From NCBI GenBank assembly GCA_937891165.1, contig CALAEX010000190.1:1-34570 (forward strand): a stretch of 34,570 nt of DNA. Reading direction: 5' to 3'. This document shows, one piece after another, positions 22,315-31,295 of the stretch. The position numbers and the translations under genes were made by a program. The notes beneath the pieces were generated by a model. That model saw only the letters and a program-made list of their open reading frames with translations. It was not told the origin of the DNA and made no database searches. The DNA comes from an uncultured Lachnospiraceae bacterium (lineage in GTDB: Bacteria > Bacillota > Clostridia > Lachnospirales > Lachnospiraceae). Every line of letters starts with the position of its first letter. Position 1 is the stretch's first letter.

Positions 22315-25311
22315 ATGAAACGATTAATAAAGAGTGTACTTTTAATTTTTTCCTTACTAATATTATTCACTTTACCTATTAATGCTCAGGAATATAATGT
22401 CGGCGGTGAAGGCGGAAATTCTGGAGATAAATATACGAGAGATGGCGGTTCACCGTCCAAATCATTATTCATTATTTGGGTTTCGGATGGTCAGGGGAAT
22501 CCTTTAAGCAAAGTAGTTTGTAGAACTTATGGAGGTGAACGTCCCTATAGTGCTTCTGGGTCAAAATTATATTTCACAGAGACTTCTCGCTTTGGACATA
22601 AGGCTCAACAGCAATATGACGGTGTGAAGATTGCGTGGGGAGTTGGTGCATTTGGTAGTAGTGGTACTTCAGTCGATACTACAATTAAATCATTCTTAAA
22701 AGAACCTTATAATGGGAGTGATTCAGGTGCTGAGTGGGTGTGTCGCAACTATTTAGAGATGAGTGAAGATGAAATTTTAGCACTTTTGAATGAAGAGGAA
22801 GTTTACTTAAATATCGAAGGAGGTTTGTACGCTGGGTTATTTAAAGGTGTATCACATACAGGGGTAGTTTTAGCAGGTTCAGCAACCGACTGGGCAAAAG
22901 CATCTGAACCTAAGAATTGGCTAGGTGTCTATACGCACAACTCAGTTCCCAATGGACTTCATTACGAAGACTCATGGCTTGGCTTAGCTGTTCCAGAAAT
23001 CAGAAACGGACGTTCTGATAGGTACACTTCAGAAGAAATCTTAAGCAATACTGGCTATGGCATTGTATCTGTAAAGTTAAAATCAGGTGGAAAACAACTC
23101 GTTAAGATTTATACCGATGACAATGGAAATGTAGATAAAACAGTTTATTCCTCATGTAAATCACCATATCAGGTTGAAAACGAAGATAACTATGAGGTAG
23201 TAAAATGGTCAACCTCAAAGCAAAGAACTCAAGCTACCTCAGATAAAGCTACTTGGAACGAAGTAGTTACAAATTGTGAACTTGTCCAAAACGGCGGTGG
23301 GGTATCTCAGGTAACTCTGCCAGAAGCAGAAGAGGCTATCTTCATTCTTTATGAAAAAGAAGATGAAGAAATAATTGTTCAGGATGATAGAAATGCTTTG
23401 AAGGCATTCGAGCTAAATTATGTATATCCAAAGTTGGCTGGAGGTGAACGCATTGATAATGGTTGGTCACCTAGTGAGTTTGATTTTAAATCCAAATTAG
23501 ATGCTGAAAAATCTTCCATGAATGGAAGAGATGACATTAAAAACTTTGATGCAAGCGAGGATAAATTTAGGGTTGTTGAAAATATCTCAGGTGACTTATC
23601 ATCTCTGAATATTAGCAAACTAAATCTCTATCATACAGGAATAGGACAATATAAACCTTATAATCAATCAAAAGATTTTGCCATTACTGAGTTGGTAAAA
23701 CCACATTATTCATATAACTTAGCAAGAACTCTATGGGAACCTGAGTTAAGATTATCCAGCTATCGTACTGAAAATGCTGGCTTACAGGATTATGTGAATA
23801 ATACGTTGATGATTCCTTCAGACAATATGGGCTCACTTACTTCTGCAAATTTATCTGATAATGTAGAGAATTTACTCCAAAATACTAAATCAGATACTTA
23901 TGAATTCTCAGCTCAAATAGGTGTTCAGTATGAGCAGGGTGAAGTTGTTTCACATGATGGTTCTGATGGAAATATTTATTCTGTTGGTTCAGAAGTTCCA
24001 GATGGGGTATCGTTAGGAAATGCAAACTATGGCAATTTCCAAAGTAAAAATGATGTATTTTCTGTAGATATTGCAAAGTATTCTGTAGAACATTCTGCGG
24101 ATAAATTCAAAGTTAAAGAGACTCCTATTGCTAAATCAAATGGGGTAGGTCATATCGCAGCATATGCTGATACAAACAGCATTATCGGCTCTGTAAGATA
24201 TAAAGAAGCCATAATAACAGAGCTGAGTCCTACATTATCTGTTTATCCGGAGGTAGGTTATAAAACTTTTGTCGATGAGATTGATAATTATGATGCTGTA
24301 ACTACTCCAGAGACAGTATATATGATGGGAGAGCGAGCAAGACAATTCAAACCTCCAATTGTACATGGATATTATGTGACAACTAATCGTGGTGGTCGCT
24401 TGGGTGGTGGTACTTCACTTTCTACTCCGAGTACTGGTACTATTGCTGAAGGTATTCTCTATGATTACTTACAAACTGGAAGATTTGAAAATGGCGTAAC
24501 CTCTATGGGTTCAGCCTTTGAAACTGGTATCTCAGATAATATTCAGATGGTAATTTCTACTTCATCTATCGATTTTACAAATGTTGATAATACCAAAAAT
24601 GATTGGAGTAATTCCAATTATACTGCTCAGACATCACATGATGCTTATGTAAATGCTTTAATTAACAGCTCAGAGCAGGAAATCTTGATGCAGTACTTTG
24701 ATAAGAATGGTAGAAAAGTTGGCGAGGTAATGCATTTACCATCATCATATTCCAATATGAGAGTTGCTGAAACTGTTATTGAAAGAACACCAATCACTTT
24801 TAAATTAGGAACTATCGAGACTCTTTCAGATATTGAAACAGCAGTATCAAAAGTTTTAGGTGGTTTATCTGGTAGCAAGGTTGTAGACAAATGGGGTATT
24901 GCGAGTGTCTTTGACACCATGTTTATTTCGTGTACCGACCCAGACAGTGAAAATAATTCTGGCTCTTTAGATAGTGGCTCACAATGGTATGGACGTAAGA
25001 AATGGTACGATGAAGAGAGTGTTGGAACTTTAGAGGTAGTAACTTATACAACCAAAGTTACTTTGGGTAATATGATTTCTGGCGATAAAATTGATTATAA
25101 TCTTCTTAATCAGAATATCTACAATAAGTATCTGGATAGAGGCTCTGATAATTCTTTAGAAGCTAGGTTTTACGCTAGATTATTTTTCGAAGATACTAAT
25201 TTGAATGTGGATGGTTCTCATTTTACTTTACAGGAAAATGCTTTTGTTACCGAGGTACAAAATACAAGCTTTGTTGTATCTAACTTTACTTCTGCAGAAA
25301 ATAGAAAATAA
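22315..25311 (+). CDS. Large secreted protein, full-length member of the pair
   Basis: 998 aa; GGGGGGAATTCTTT before ATG. Signal peptide with K-R start, LLIFSLLILFTLP core and likely cleavage after INA (about residue 24). Residues about 49-448 align with the 460-aa protein at 11180. The remaining 550 residues are unique here and rich in Ser, Asn, Thr, Asp and Tyr, as in beta-rich extracellular proteins. No LPxTG, choline or SLH motif and no C-terminal membrane helix were seen. Several GGGGTATC motifs occur in different codon phases (23299, 24004, 24893). It follows the tether gene by 28 bp. A surface or adhesion role is inference. Confidence 0.8.
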   Translation: MKRLIKSVLLIFSLLILFTLPINAQEYNVGGEGGNSGDKYTRDGGSPSKSLFIIWVSDGQGNPLSKVVCRTYGGERPYSASGSKLYFTETSRFGHKAQQQYDGVKIAWGVGAFGSSGTSVDTTIKSFLKEPYNGSDSGAEWVCRNYLEMSEDEILALLNEEEVYLNIEGGLYAGLFKGVSHTGVVLAGSATDWAKASEPKNWLGVYTHNSVPNGLHYEDSWLGLAVPEIRNGRSDRYTSEEILSNTGYGIVSVKLKSGGKQLVKIYTDDNGNVDKTVYSSCKSPYQVENEDNYEVVKWSTSKQRTQATSDKATWNEVVTNCELVQNGGGVSQVTLPEAEEAIFILYEKEDEEIIVQDDRNALKAFELNYVYPKLAGGERIDNGWSPSEFDFKSKLDAEKSSMNGRDDIKNFDASEDKFRVVENISGDLSSLNISKLNLYHTGIGQYKPYNQSKDFAITELVKPHYSYNLARTLWEPELRLSSYRTENAGLQDYVNNTLMIPSDNMGSLTSANLSDNVENLLQNTKSDTYEFSAQIGVQYEQGEVVSHDGSDGNIYSVGSEVPDGVSLGNANYGNFQSKNDVFSVDIAKYSVEHSADKFKVKETPIAKSNGVGHIAAYADTNSIIGSVRYKEAIITELSPTLSVYPEVGYKTFVDEIDNYDAVTTPETVYMMGERARQFKPPIVHGYYVTTNRGGRLGGGTSLSTPSTGTIAEGILYDYLQTGRFENGVTSMGSAFETGISDNIQMVISTSSIDFTNVDNTKNDWSNSNYTAQTSHDAYVNALINSSEQEILMQYFDKNGRKVGEVMHLPSSYSNMRVAETVIERTPITFKLGTIETLSDIETAVSKVLGGLSGSKVVDKWGIASVFDTMFISCTDPDSENNSGSLDSGSQWYGRKKWYDEESVGTLEVVTYTTKVTLGNMISGDKIDYNLLNQNIYNKYLDRGSDNSLEARFYARLFFEDTNLNVDGSHFTLQENAFVTEVQNTSFVVSNFTSAENRK

Positions 25312-25313
25312 TT

Positions 25314-25344
25314 AAAGTGGATGGGATTTTTCCATCCACTTTTT
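25314..25344 (+). terminator. Terminator of the surface module
   Basis: AAAGTGGATGG/CCATCCACTTT, 11-bp stem followed by TT. The next ribosome site follows closely, so read-through may feed the 25366 gene. Confidence 0.8.
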
Positions 25345-25365
25345 GAAAGGAGGATATTTATTCGT

Positions 25366-25776
25366 ATGATTAAAGATAGAAACAAAATTAAAGCAGCACT
25401 TAGCGTAGTAGCTCTTTCGATGGCTTTAGGCTTCAATGCTGAATATGTAAATAAGTCATTGGTAACACCAGTTGCAGTTAGTGATGAGGAAAAGAAACAG
25501 CATCTTACAATTAATGTAACCGGTGTAGGAACAGTTAAAAAAGCTTCATTAAATAAAGTCAGGGATCTTTTCAGCAAGCATCTTAGTGATAAGGTAAAGA
25601 GTATCCCAGATTTACCATTCAATATAACTGTGCTGGAGGGTAAGGAAGTAAATCAAAAATATCAAAATATCAAACCACCTGCTCATGGTATCTGTTTATA
25701 CTTGGCAGAAGATATGATTGAAAATGGTATTCCTCAGATAGCTCAGACAATTAACTCATACTGTGTAAATGCGTAG
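25366..25776 (+). CDS. Small exported protein, unknown
   Basis: 136 aa from ATG 25366 after GGAGG; the frame from 25321 begins inside the terminator. Basic start and hydrophobic core (residues about 9-24), likely cleavage after FNA. The mature part holds L-T-I-N-V-T-G-V-G and A-H-G-I-C-L-Y-L-A-E-D. It may be a secreted partner of the 22315 protein. No family recognised. Confidence 0.65.
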   Translation: MIKDRNKIKAALSVVALSMALGFNAEYVNKSLVTPVAVSDEEKKQHLTINVTGVGTVKKASLNKVRDLFSKHLSDKVKSIPDLPFNITVLEGKEVNQKYQNIKPPAHGICLYLAEDMIENGIPQIAQTINSYCVNA

Positions 25777-25803
25777 TTTCAATCTCCTATGGGGTATCCA
25801 TAT

Positions 25804-25833
25804 TGCCTACCAATTTATTTGGTAGGCATTTTC
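25804..25833 (+). terminator. Terminator of the 25366 gene
   Basis: TGCCTACCAA/TTGGTAGGCA stem with TTTTCT tail; GGGGTATC at 25791 between stop and hairpin. Confidence 0.85.
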
Positions 25834-26127
25834 TGCCTCAAAATCTAAATCAAATTATTGATATTCATATTTTTCTAATCTTTTATATTTTTCCAAAGTT
25901 ATGTAAAAAATCTTTTTCAATGTTACTTTTCCCAAACCTGATATGAATTTATATCTTTTAGCCGCAAAAAAGTTAAATTTTTTCACGGGATTATTGATTA
26001 GCCAAGAAATAAAAAAATTATTAGTTAGGTATATTTTGGCAATCGCGATATGAAATTAAATTGTTTATCAAAAAATCACACAAATTATTTTGTGTCAACA
26101 AATTTTTCTCAGGGGAGGTTAAAGAGT
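25834..26127 (+). other. Leader of the second HNH gene
   Basis: AT-rich, no gene. Contains ACCTGATATGAATTTATATC (about 25937), matching the leader at 20217 in about three quarters of positions, and a CCCAAACCT stretch like the first anchor of the dispersed elements. No clear promoter. Confidence 0.4.
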
Positions 26128-27060
26128 ATGAGAAGTAGATTAAATTGTTTAGAAACAAGTTACAGTACAAATGGTGAATATGGATTAATTACTAAGGTGG
26201 CAGATTCTTTAGTAAATGATGGTTTCAATGTAAGAATACTATCTGATACAAGGAATGGATTGATTACTATTAATCAAGATGTACTTAAGATTGAAGAACC
26301 TTTCAATTTGATATTTACAAAGCAAGATTGCCTGTATTGTTTCATCGTTATAAAAGGTGAGGGAGAAATCAAGAAGTGTAAAAATCTTCAGGGTATTTTG
26401 ATTGATGCTGATTCACTTGAGGTTATTGGAGGTAGAAGATTATTCCTTAATGAAAAAGAAGAAGGCAAAGAATTAAGAACACATATTAAGAAGTATGGAA
26501 AATCAATCAAGTTGCATAGGTATCTCTGTGGAGACCCTGATGCATGTGAAGTTGATCACATCACACATCGTAGTCATATCTGTACCAAAGAGCAGTTAAG
26601 AGTGTGCAGCAGTGATGAGAATAAATTAAATAAACCATTTAGAACTAAGATTAATTATCAAAGAAGAACTTTTAAAATGAGTCGTATTAATCCTACAGAA
26701 GAAGATATACAAGCTGTTAAAGAAGCTGGTCATATTATAGAGAGAGTTGCTTGTGATGTTAAGGGAGTTGAGGGTTCTGGGTATTCTATTTATTCTAAGG
26801 TGTTTGATAGCATTGAAGAATTGTATAAAGACTTAAATGAGCTTGAAAATAGATTTCATGGTCAATACAGATACAATCCCATTTATGCATTTGATGATGT
26901 TGAAATATGTGGAGGAATAAAATATAGCGGTCTCATTTGGACTTACCTTTATATGCAGGTAAAACTTTTGGGATTAAATGAGAATGATTTTGTGAAGTTA
27001 CGAACAGAGTTTCTTAAAGATTATTGCCCAGATATGTGTGACTATTACGGAGTGGTTTAA
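26128..27060 (+). CDS. HNH-containing protein, second
   Basis: 310 aa from ATG 26128, eight bases after GGGGAGG; the longer frame from 26050 begins with an unsupported Met. The centre shows L-H-R-Y-L-C-G-D ... E-V-D-H-I-T-H-R-S-H-I-C ... Q-L-R-V-C-S-S-D-E-N, an HNH-like core with an extra Cys pair. The 120-residue C-terminus is unassigned. First of three genes at 26128-28317 with close spacing. Confidence 0.7.
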   Translation: MRSRLNCLETSYSTNGEYGLITKVADSLVNDGFNVRILSDTRNGLITINQDVLKIEEPFNLIFTKQDCLYCFIVIKGEGEIKKCKNLQGILIDADSLEVIGGRRLFLNEKEEGKELRTHIKKYGKSIKLHRYLCGDPDACEVDHITHRSHICTKEQLRVCSSDENKLNKPFRTKINYQRRTFKMSRINPTEEDIQAVKEAGHIIERVACDVKGVEGSGYSIYSKVFDSIEELYKDLNELENRFHGQYRYNPIYAFDDVEICGGIKYSGLIWTYLYMQVKLLGLNENDFVKLRTEFLKDYCPDMCDYYGVV

Positions 27061-27083
27061 AAATTAAAAGGGGGATGTGAAAA

Positions 27084-27650
27084 ATGTTAGGTTGTTTTTG
27101 CTTCATGCAAATAATAAAGCCTGAAACAGAGTGGTTTATGGCTGGAGTTGCTGATGGGTTATCAAGGGGCTTGGTAAAGCCCTTGACCCAAGAATATTTT
27201 ACTGAAATGTTTGAAAATTTTAATGCAGGTCGTGTGGTTGTAGGCGATAAATTTGATTTAAATACTTATGCTGCTGGCATTCATCACAATGTTATGCTTG
27301 CAAAAGAGAAGGAAGCAAAAAGAAAAGTTGATATTGATGATATTGATTTTAATGCTAAATATCCAAATTCTCATACATATATCGAAGAAGGTTTTGAAAA
27401 GGTCGAATCAGATTTTGATTTACAGTGTAATGTTAAAAGATTTATGGCTCTAAGAGATAAAATCTTAGAGAAGGAAAAACAGGATATCCTTATTCTCCTA
27501 AGAGAGTGTTACTTGGATTTCAGTCCTTTATATCCAGTGACAAAATTAGGAAAATTAAGCAAGAAATATAAAAAACTTGAGGACGTACTTCATGATTTAT
27601 TAACCGCTGGTGTTCCGATGAGTGAAGTATTCCCAGATGTATTTGAGTAG
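27084..27650 (+). CDS. Soluble protein, unknown
   Basis: 188 aa; AGGGGGATG before ATG. The N-terminus is tolerably hydrophobic (MLGCFCFMQII) but no signal peptide is clear. Charged, mostly helical, with P-L-Y-P-V-T-K-L-G-K. It follows the HNH gene by 23 bp. No family recognised. Confidence 0.65.
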   Translation: MLGCFCFMQIIKPETEWFMAGVADGLSRGLVKPLTQEYFTEMFENFNAGRVVVGDKFDLNTYAAGIHHNVMLAKEKEAKRKVDIDDIDFNAKYPNSHTYIEEGFEKVESDFDLQCNVKRFMALRDKILEKEKQDILILLRECYLDFSPLYPVTKLGKLSKKYKKLEDVLHDLLTAGVPMSEVFPDVFE

Positions 27651-27663
27651 GAGGTAACGGGGT

Positions 27664-28317
27664 ATGCAAGAACAAAATTTTACTGAGCAAGAAATATTTG
27701 GTTTGCATGTAGCAATGGCATCGGTGTTATCAAATTTATCTTATGAGGGTTCGAAGAATTATTTTCAAGAAGCCATCGGAACTATCATTGATTTTAAAAA
27801 AATATCTGATGCTGAATTTCAGCATTTAGATAACCTTAGCAAGAAGAAATATATAGCTCGATGTTCTTATTTCTATGCTTCATGCAGTATTGCTAAAAAA
27901 GTATGTGAATTAGAATTTAATGAAGCATCATCAGTCGGCTTAACTGTACCGACTAAGTGGCATTGTTGTAAAGGTACACTTTCAAATGAAGGTCTGTTTT
28001 ATATTATCGAGAGACAGTTAAAATATCAGTCATTATTACAAAGATTTGATGATGATGTTGCCAGGGGTATTGATTTTAGCCTTAGTACATACAGGCACGA
28101 GTTAATGCTGTATCTTCCGGATATTCAGTCATTTCAAAAGATTGAAGTCGCTACTTTAAAGACTTTCAAAGAAGAAGATTTTCTGGAGTATACAAAATAT
28201 TATTTCAGATACTTATTAGGAATAATGTTATTGTATTACATTTGCGATGCTGGTTTAACGGGGTTTCAAAATGATTCCGTTTTCAAAAATGCAAATTGGT
28301 ATGAACTTTGCTCGTAA
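27664..28317 (+). CDS. Helical protein, unknown
   Basis: 217 aa; GAGGAGGTAACGGGGT precedes the ATG, so the GGGGTAT motif overlaps the start codon (27659-27665). Helical, with a Cys-containing middle (K-W-H-C-C-K) and a hydrophobic stretch near 184-199 (YLLGIMLLYYICDAG). No family recognised. Starts 13 bp after the previous stop, so co-transcribed. Confidence 0.65.
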   Translation: MQEQNFTEQEIFGLHVAMASVLSNLSYEGSKNYFQEAIGTIIDFKKISDAEFQHLDNLSKKKYIARCSYFYASCSIAKKVCELEFNEASSVGLTVPTKWHCCKGTLSNEGLFYIIERQLKYQSLLQRFDDDVARGIDFSLSTYRHELMLYLPDIQSFQKIEVATLKTFKEEDFLEYTKYYFRYLLGIMLLYYICDAGLTGFQNDSVFKNANWYELCS

Positions 28318-28490
28318 AACTGTGCCAGCCACTTGGTCTGGCATGGTCGGCTCGGATACGATGCCTTTACGGCTTCGTTACGGCTTCATTTAGCCCCCTT
28401 TGGGGTGGCTCTGCTATTCACGGGGCAACAGCCTATAAAACTGGCTTAAAATTGCCCGACAAAATCGGGTGCTTTGGTTGGTTTGGAATG
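28318..28490. other. GC-rich non-coding islet with hairpins
   Basis: Noticeably richer in G+C than its surroundings. Hairpins: TGCCAG/CTGGCA (about 28321-28342), AGCCCCC-TTT-GGGG (about 28391-28405), CCCGA/TCGGG (about 28456-28470), plus TTACGGCTTC twice in tandem. No ribosome site supports the short frame across it. It may be a palindromic repeat or MITE-like remnant. Confidence 0.45.
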
Positions 28491-28564
28491 GCTGAAAATA
28501 CTATGAAATCAACGAAAATTAGGTGTTAATGTATTATTTTTTCTTAGAAAGGAAGGTAAAAAAT

Positions 28565-28891
28565 ATGAGTAATCAAGAAGTTATTAAAAATGAATTGGAT
28601 GTGTTAGAAACTCCAAAAGTGGGAGTTATGGATGAAGAGTTAAGAGAGAATATAGAAGCTCTCCATGAAGCTCACGTTCAGGTGGAAAAACAGGAAATCT
28701 CAGGTATGTCTGATGCATCAGAAGTAGATAAACAACTTGAGATAAACATTTCAGCTTTGAAAGCCGGAGCTGGTATGCTTGAGGATGAAATTGAATATAT
28801 AAAGAAATCTAAAAAGAAATATGTAGTAGTAGCGTTCATTTTAGCATTTCTGGATGTATTTTGTTTAGTTGCCAGATTGGTAACATTATAG
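28565..28891 (+). CDS. Coiled-coil tail-anchored membrane protein
   Basis: 108 aa from ATG 28565, preceded by AAAGGAAGG. Acidic helical body, then L-E-D-E-I-E-Y-I-K-K-S-K-K-K and one membrane helix (residues 86-106) at the very end. The L-x-[DE]-E-[IL]-E ... K-S-K-[KR] plus helix segment resembles residues 42-80 of the next protein, so the two are probably paralogous over this part. Function unknown. Confidence 0.7.
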   Translation: MSNQEVIKNELDVLETPKVGVMDEELRENIEALHEAHVQVEKQEISGMSDASEVDKQLEINISALKAGAGMLEDEIEYIKKSKKKYVVVAFILAFLDVFCLVARLVTL

Positions 28892-28910
28892 TTTGAGGGG
28901 GTATTGAGAT

Positions 28911-30002
28911 ATGAAAAATAACGTTAATATGCAAAATTCAGATATTTCATTGGAAAAGAAATATCATCAGGCAACAGAAAGTGCCGTTAGCAACTTTGAT
29001 TTAGAGCAGACCTTAGAGCATCAATGTGAAGATCTCCGTGAAGAACTTGAGGTTCTAAACAAAAGTAAAAGACGCTGGCAAATAATTGATATAGTGTTAC
29101 TAATTCTGTTAGTAATTATTTTACTGTTTTCTTTGTTCATTACAATCTTCAAAGCAAAACAGCCCATTAACTATTATAGTGCGTTAGTTACAGCACCTGT
29201 GGTTGAATTGAATAAAGATTTGATTCCTACAATGTCAACTGAAGAGCTGTTGGAATTAAGTAAAACTGGCGGATATACTTCTAATTGCTTGGAGTTCTAT
29301 TATGACCCAGTAGAGGATAATGTAATTACTTTCAAAGATGGTTTTACTACATATATGCAGACCAGAGGGCTGGACTTCCAGATTCTTGGTCATGATTTAG
29401 ATTATGAAGTTACCAGTGTAGTTGATAAGAAGAATGCTTTTGATTCTGTTACTTCTGTCGCAGTAAGGGATTTTGAGTATGGCTTAAAAGATGGTTCATG
29501 TCAGGTAGCACGTCCAGAAAAGAACTTCATGTTCTGGGATGGATATAGCAAGGTTTTACTTGATAACTACATGAAAGATTTAACTGTATCAGAAGTTGTA
29601 GAAGAAGCAGCAGTAATTGTAATTGATAAAGATATTGAGGTAAACGCTGAATTTATTGATGCAATGCTTAACGGGGTATGTGAGGACGATTACTTAACGT
29701 CTGATTACAATCCTAAATCTACTGATGTTACTGATGTTCCTAAAAATTATTATGGTTTATATTCTGATGATGCTGGCATTTATTACTTACAATCCCATAA
29801 TACAGGCTATGCTAAAGAGGAATTGAAAGTAAATGTTACTGATAAAATTGCTGAAAACATCAGTGCTTATATCGGTGAAGAAGTAACTGTTACAACTAAA
29901 GTTCCTTTCAAAGCAGATGCTCCAACAACTGTTATTTATTTAAGCACTTGTAACTGGTTATATGATAATTTCTATGTTGCAAATCTGCAGAATATGTACT
30001 AA
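28911..30002 (+). CDS. Single-pass membrane protein with extracellular domain, unknown
   Basis: 363 aa; ATG after GAGGGGGTATTGAGAT, a GGGGTAT motif overlapping the ribosome site. Cytoplasmic coiled-coil start (1-55), KSKRR, membrane helix 58-80, then about 280 extracytoplasmic residues with Y-D-P-V-E-D-N-V-I-T-F and I-V-I-D-K-D-I-E-V-N-A. It starts 20 bp after the 28565 stop; the two probably interact. No family recognised. Confidence 0.7.
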   Translation: MKNNVNMQNSDISLEKKYHQATESAVSNFDLEQTLEHQCEDLREELEVLNKSKRRWQIIDIVLLILLVIILLFSLFITIFKAKQPINYYSALVTAPVVELNKDLIPTMSTEELLELSKTGGYTSNCLEFYYDPVEDNVITFKDGFTTYMQTRGLDFQILGHDLDYEVTSVVDKKNAFDSVTSVAVRDFEYGLKDGSCQVARPEKNFMFWDGYSKVLLDNYMKDLTVSEVVEEAAVIVIDKDIEVNAEFIDAMLNGVCEDDYLTSDYNPKSTDVTDVPKNYYGLYSDDAGIYYLQSHNTGYAKEELKVNVTDKIAENISAYIGEEVTVTTKVPFKADAPTTVIYLSTCNWLYDNFYVANLQNMY

Positions 30003-30022
30003 ATCTACTGGTTTTACTACAC

Positions 30023-30050
30023 AAGCTATCGCTTCGGCGGTAGCTTTTTT
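30023..30050 (+). terminator. Terminator of the 28565-30002 unit
   Basis: AAGCTATCGC-TTCG-GCGGTAGCTT with six T residues: a UUCG tetraloop intrinsic terminator. Confidence 0.9.
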
Positions 30051-30067
30051 CTTTGGCAAAAAATGAC

Positions 30068-30096
30068 TTGACACTTTAACGCTTTAGAGTTTTAAT
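30068..30096 (+). promoter_or_regulatory. Sigma-A promoter for the 30303-30942 operon
   Basis: TTGACA (30068-30073), 17-bp spacer, TTTAAT (30091-30096). A leader of about 200 nt follows with two possible hairpins, AGGTAAA/TTTACCT (30220-30243) and CTGTG/CACAG (30244-30259), and no gene. Confidence 0.7.
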
Positions 30097-30302
30097 CGAC
30101 ACCACTTCGTAGGCTGTATGCCTTGCGAATTCAAATATATTTTGTTAGTGCTTGTGATTCTATATGAGGCGAGGTGATGGTATATATGATTGTATTTTTT
30201 TGAATTTTTAAAATTCTTAAGGTAAATTTGTAAACCTTTACCTCTGTGCAGTTTCACAGATTAATTATTGTTTTTAGTCACAACAATGTGGAGGAAAAAA
30301 GT

Positions 30303-30734
30303 ATGTCGAAGAAGAAAAAGCGAATTAAGGTTGCTATGATGCGTGTTCAGGATGGTCAACCATGTCAGTGTTATATCGAAGAGATTGAGAATGACTTACA
30401 AGCGTACCAACAATATGTAAAGGGTCGTATTCAGTATGTACCTTTAACAGATGAAATTGATATTATTTGTAATGATGAGGGTAAACTATTAAGATTACCT
30501 TTCAATCGTGCTTGGTTCTATGATGGCAGCTTAGCTGACATCTTTTGCGGTGATATATTGGCTTGTAGGCATGATGATGAGGGCAACTTTACGGATATCA
30601 AAGACGAAGATATTCCAGTTATTACAAAAGCTCTAAGACCTCTTTTATGTTCGATGTTGGGTAATTTCGCTGTGCAAGAGCACACAGTTCCTGAATATGA
30701 AGGTGAACGGGGTATCCAAGATGAAAATGAATAA
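30303..30734 (+). CDS. DUF3846 protein
   Basis: 143 aa from ATG 30303, eight bases after GGAGG. It fits the DUF3846 pattern: YIEEIENDLQAYQQYVKG with IQYVPL, I-I-C-N-D-E-G-K-L-L-R-L-P-F-N-R, D-I-F-C-G-D-I-L-A-C. Small proteins of this family are common on clostridial plasmids, ICEs and phages; function unknown. Its 3' end overlaps the start of the next gene. Confidence 0.85.
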   Translation: MSKKKKRIKVAMMRVQDGQPCQCYIEEIENDLQAYQQYVKGRIQYVPLTDEIDIICNDEGKLLRLPFNRAWFYDGSLADIFCGDILACRHDDEGNFTDIKDEDIPVITKALRPLLCSMLGNFAVQEHTVPEYEGERGIQDENE

Positions 30735-30942
30735 AGAATATTATGAAAGTTTATATCCAAGTGGAACTATTTTAGAACTCACAGAGTCTATGGATGACCC
30801 TTATTCACCCAAGCCAGCTGGAAGCAAATTTAAGGTTAGCTTCATTGATGATTCTTTAAATATCCATGGAAGTTGGCTTGCTCCGGCAAGAGGGAGTATA
30901 TCAATTATCGTAGGTGTCGATAAATTTAAGATTGCTGATTAA
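30721..30942 (+). CDS. DUF4314 protein
   Basis: 73 aa from ATG 30721 (alternative 30727). Y-P-S-G-T-I-L-E-L, M-D-D-P-Y-S-P-K-P-A-G-S-K-F-K-V, and G-S-I-S-I-I-V-G-V-D-K-F match the DUF4314 layout (G-T-x-V-x-L ... MDDP-x-x-P-P-x-G-x-x-G ... L-x-x-I-x-x-x-D). It overlaps the DUF3846 gene by 14 bp, so the two are coupled. DUF4314 proteins commonly accompany DUF3846 in mobile elements. GGGGTATC (30709) precedes the start. Confidence 0.8.
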   Translation: MKMNKEYYESLYPSGTILELTESMDDPYSPKPAGSKFKVSFIDDSLNIHGSWLAPARGSISIIVGVDKFKIAD

Positions 30943-30947
30943 GTATG

Positions 30948-30981
30948 TGCATTGGCTCTTTTTTGAGCCGATGCATTTTTT
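30948..30981 (+). terminator. Terminator of the DUF3846-DUF4314 operon
   Basis: TGCATTGGCTC/GAGCCGATGCA, 11 bp with T6 loop and T6 tail. Confidence 0.9.
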
Positions 30982-31110
30982 GTAAAAAATATTTTAAATT
31001 AACTTATAAATTTTTGGAAAACTCAGTATAAATCGTAGAAGAATTATTATGTATAGAATAATAAAAAAGGTAGGTTAGCTTACTTAAAAAGAAGAAACTA
31101 AGGGGATGCT

Positions 31111-31216
31111 ACGAGTAAAGCCACCAAGCCCTTTAGGGCTGGTAGGCTTTACTCGTTCCTTTAATATTAGGATTATTAGAAGCCCAGCCCAGCTCTTTAG
31201 AGCAGGCGTAGGCTTC
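31111..31216 (+). repeat. Two large inverted repeats before the BspA-like gene
   Basis: First, ACGAGTAAAGCC (31111-31122) pairs with GGCTTTACTCGT (31145-31156), with inner ACC/GGT and AGCCC/GGGCT arms, a nearly continuous stem of about 20 bp. Second, GAAGCC/GGCTTC (31179-31216) with an inner GCTC-TTTA-GAGC. Both have TTTA loops. No gene lies between 30942 and 31296. They could be terminators or a palindromic repeat element. Confidence 0.7.
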
Positions 31217-31295
31217 AGAAGCAAAAGATAACAAATAATTCGCATAGGAACTTCCCAACCCTAGCAATTCAAGCAAATATAACAGGTAGGTAATT

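Noticed and set aside
25218..25622. 134-codon minus-strand frame
   Set aside because: Antisense to two well-supported genes and their terminator.
28308..28529. 73-codon frame across the GC-rich islet
   Set aside because: Overlaps the end of the 27664 gene, lacks a ribosome site and crosses strong hairpins.
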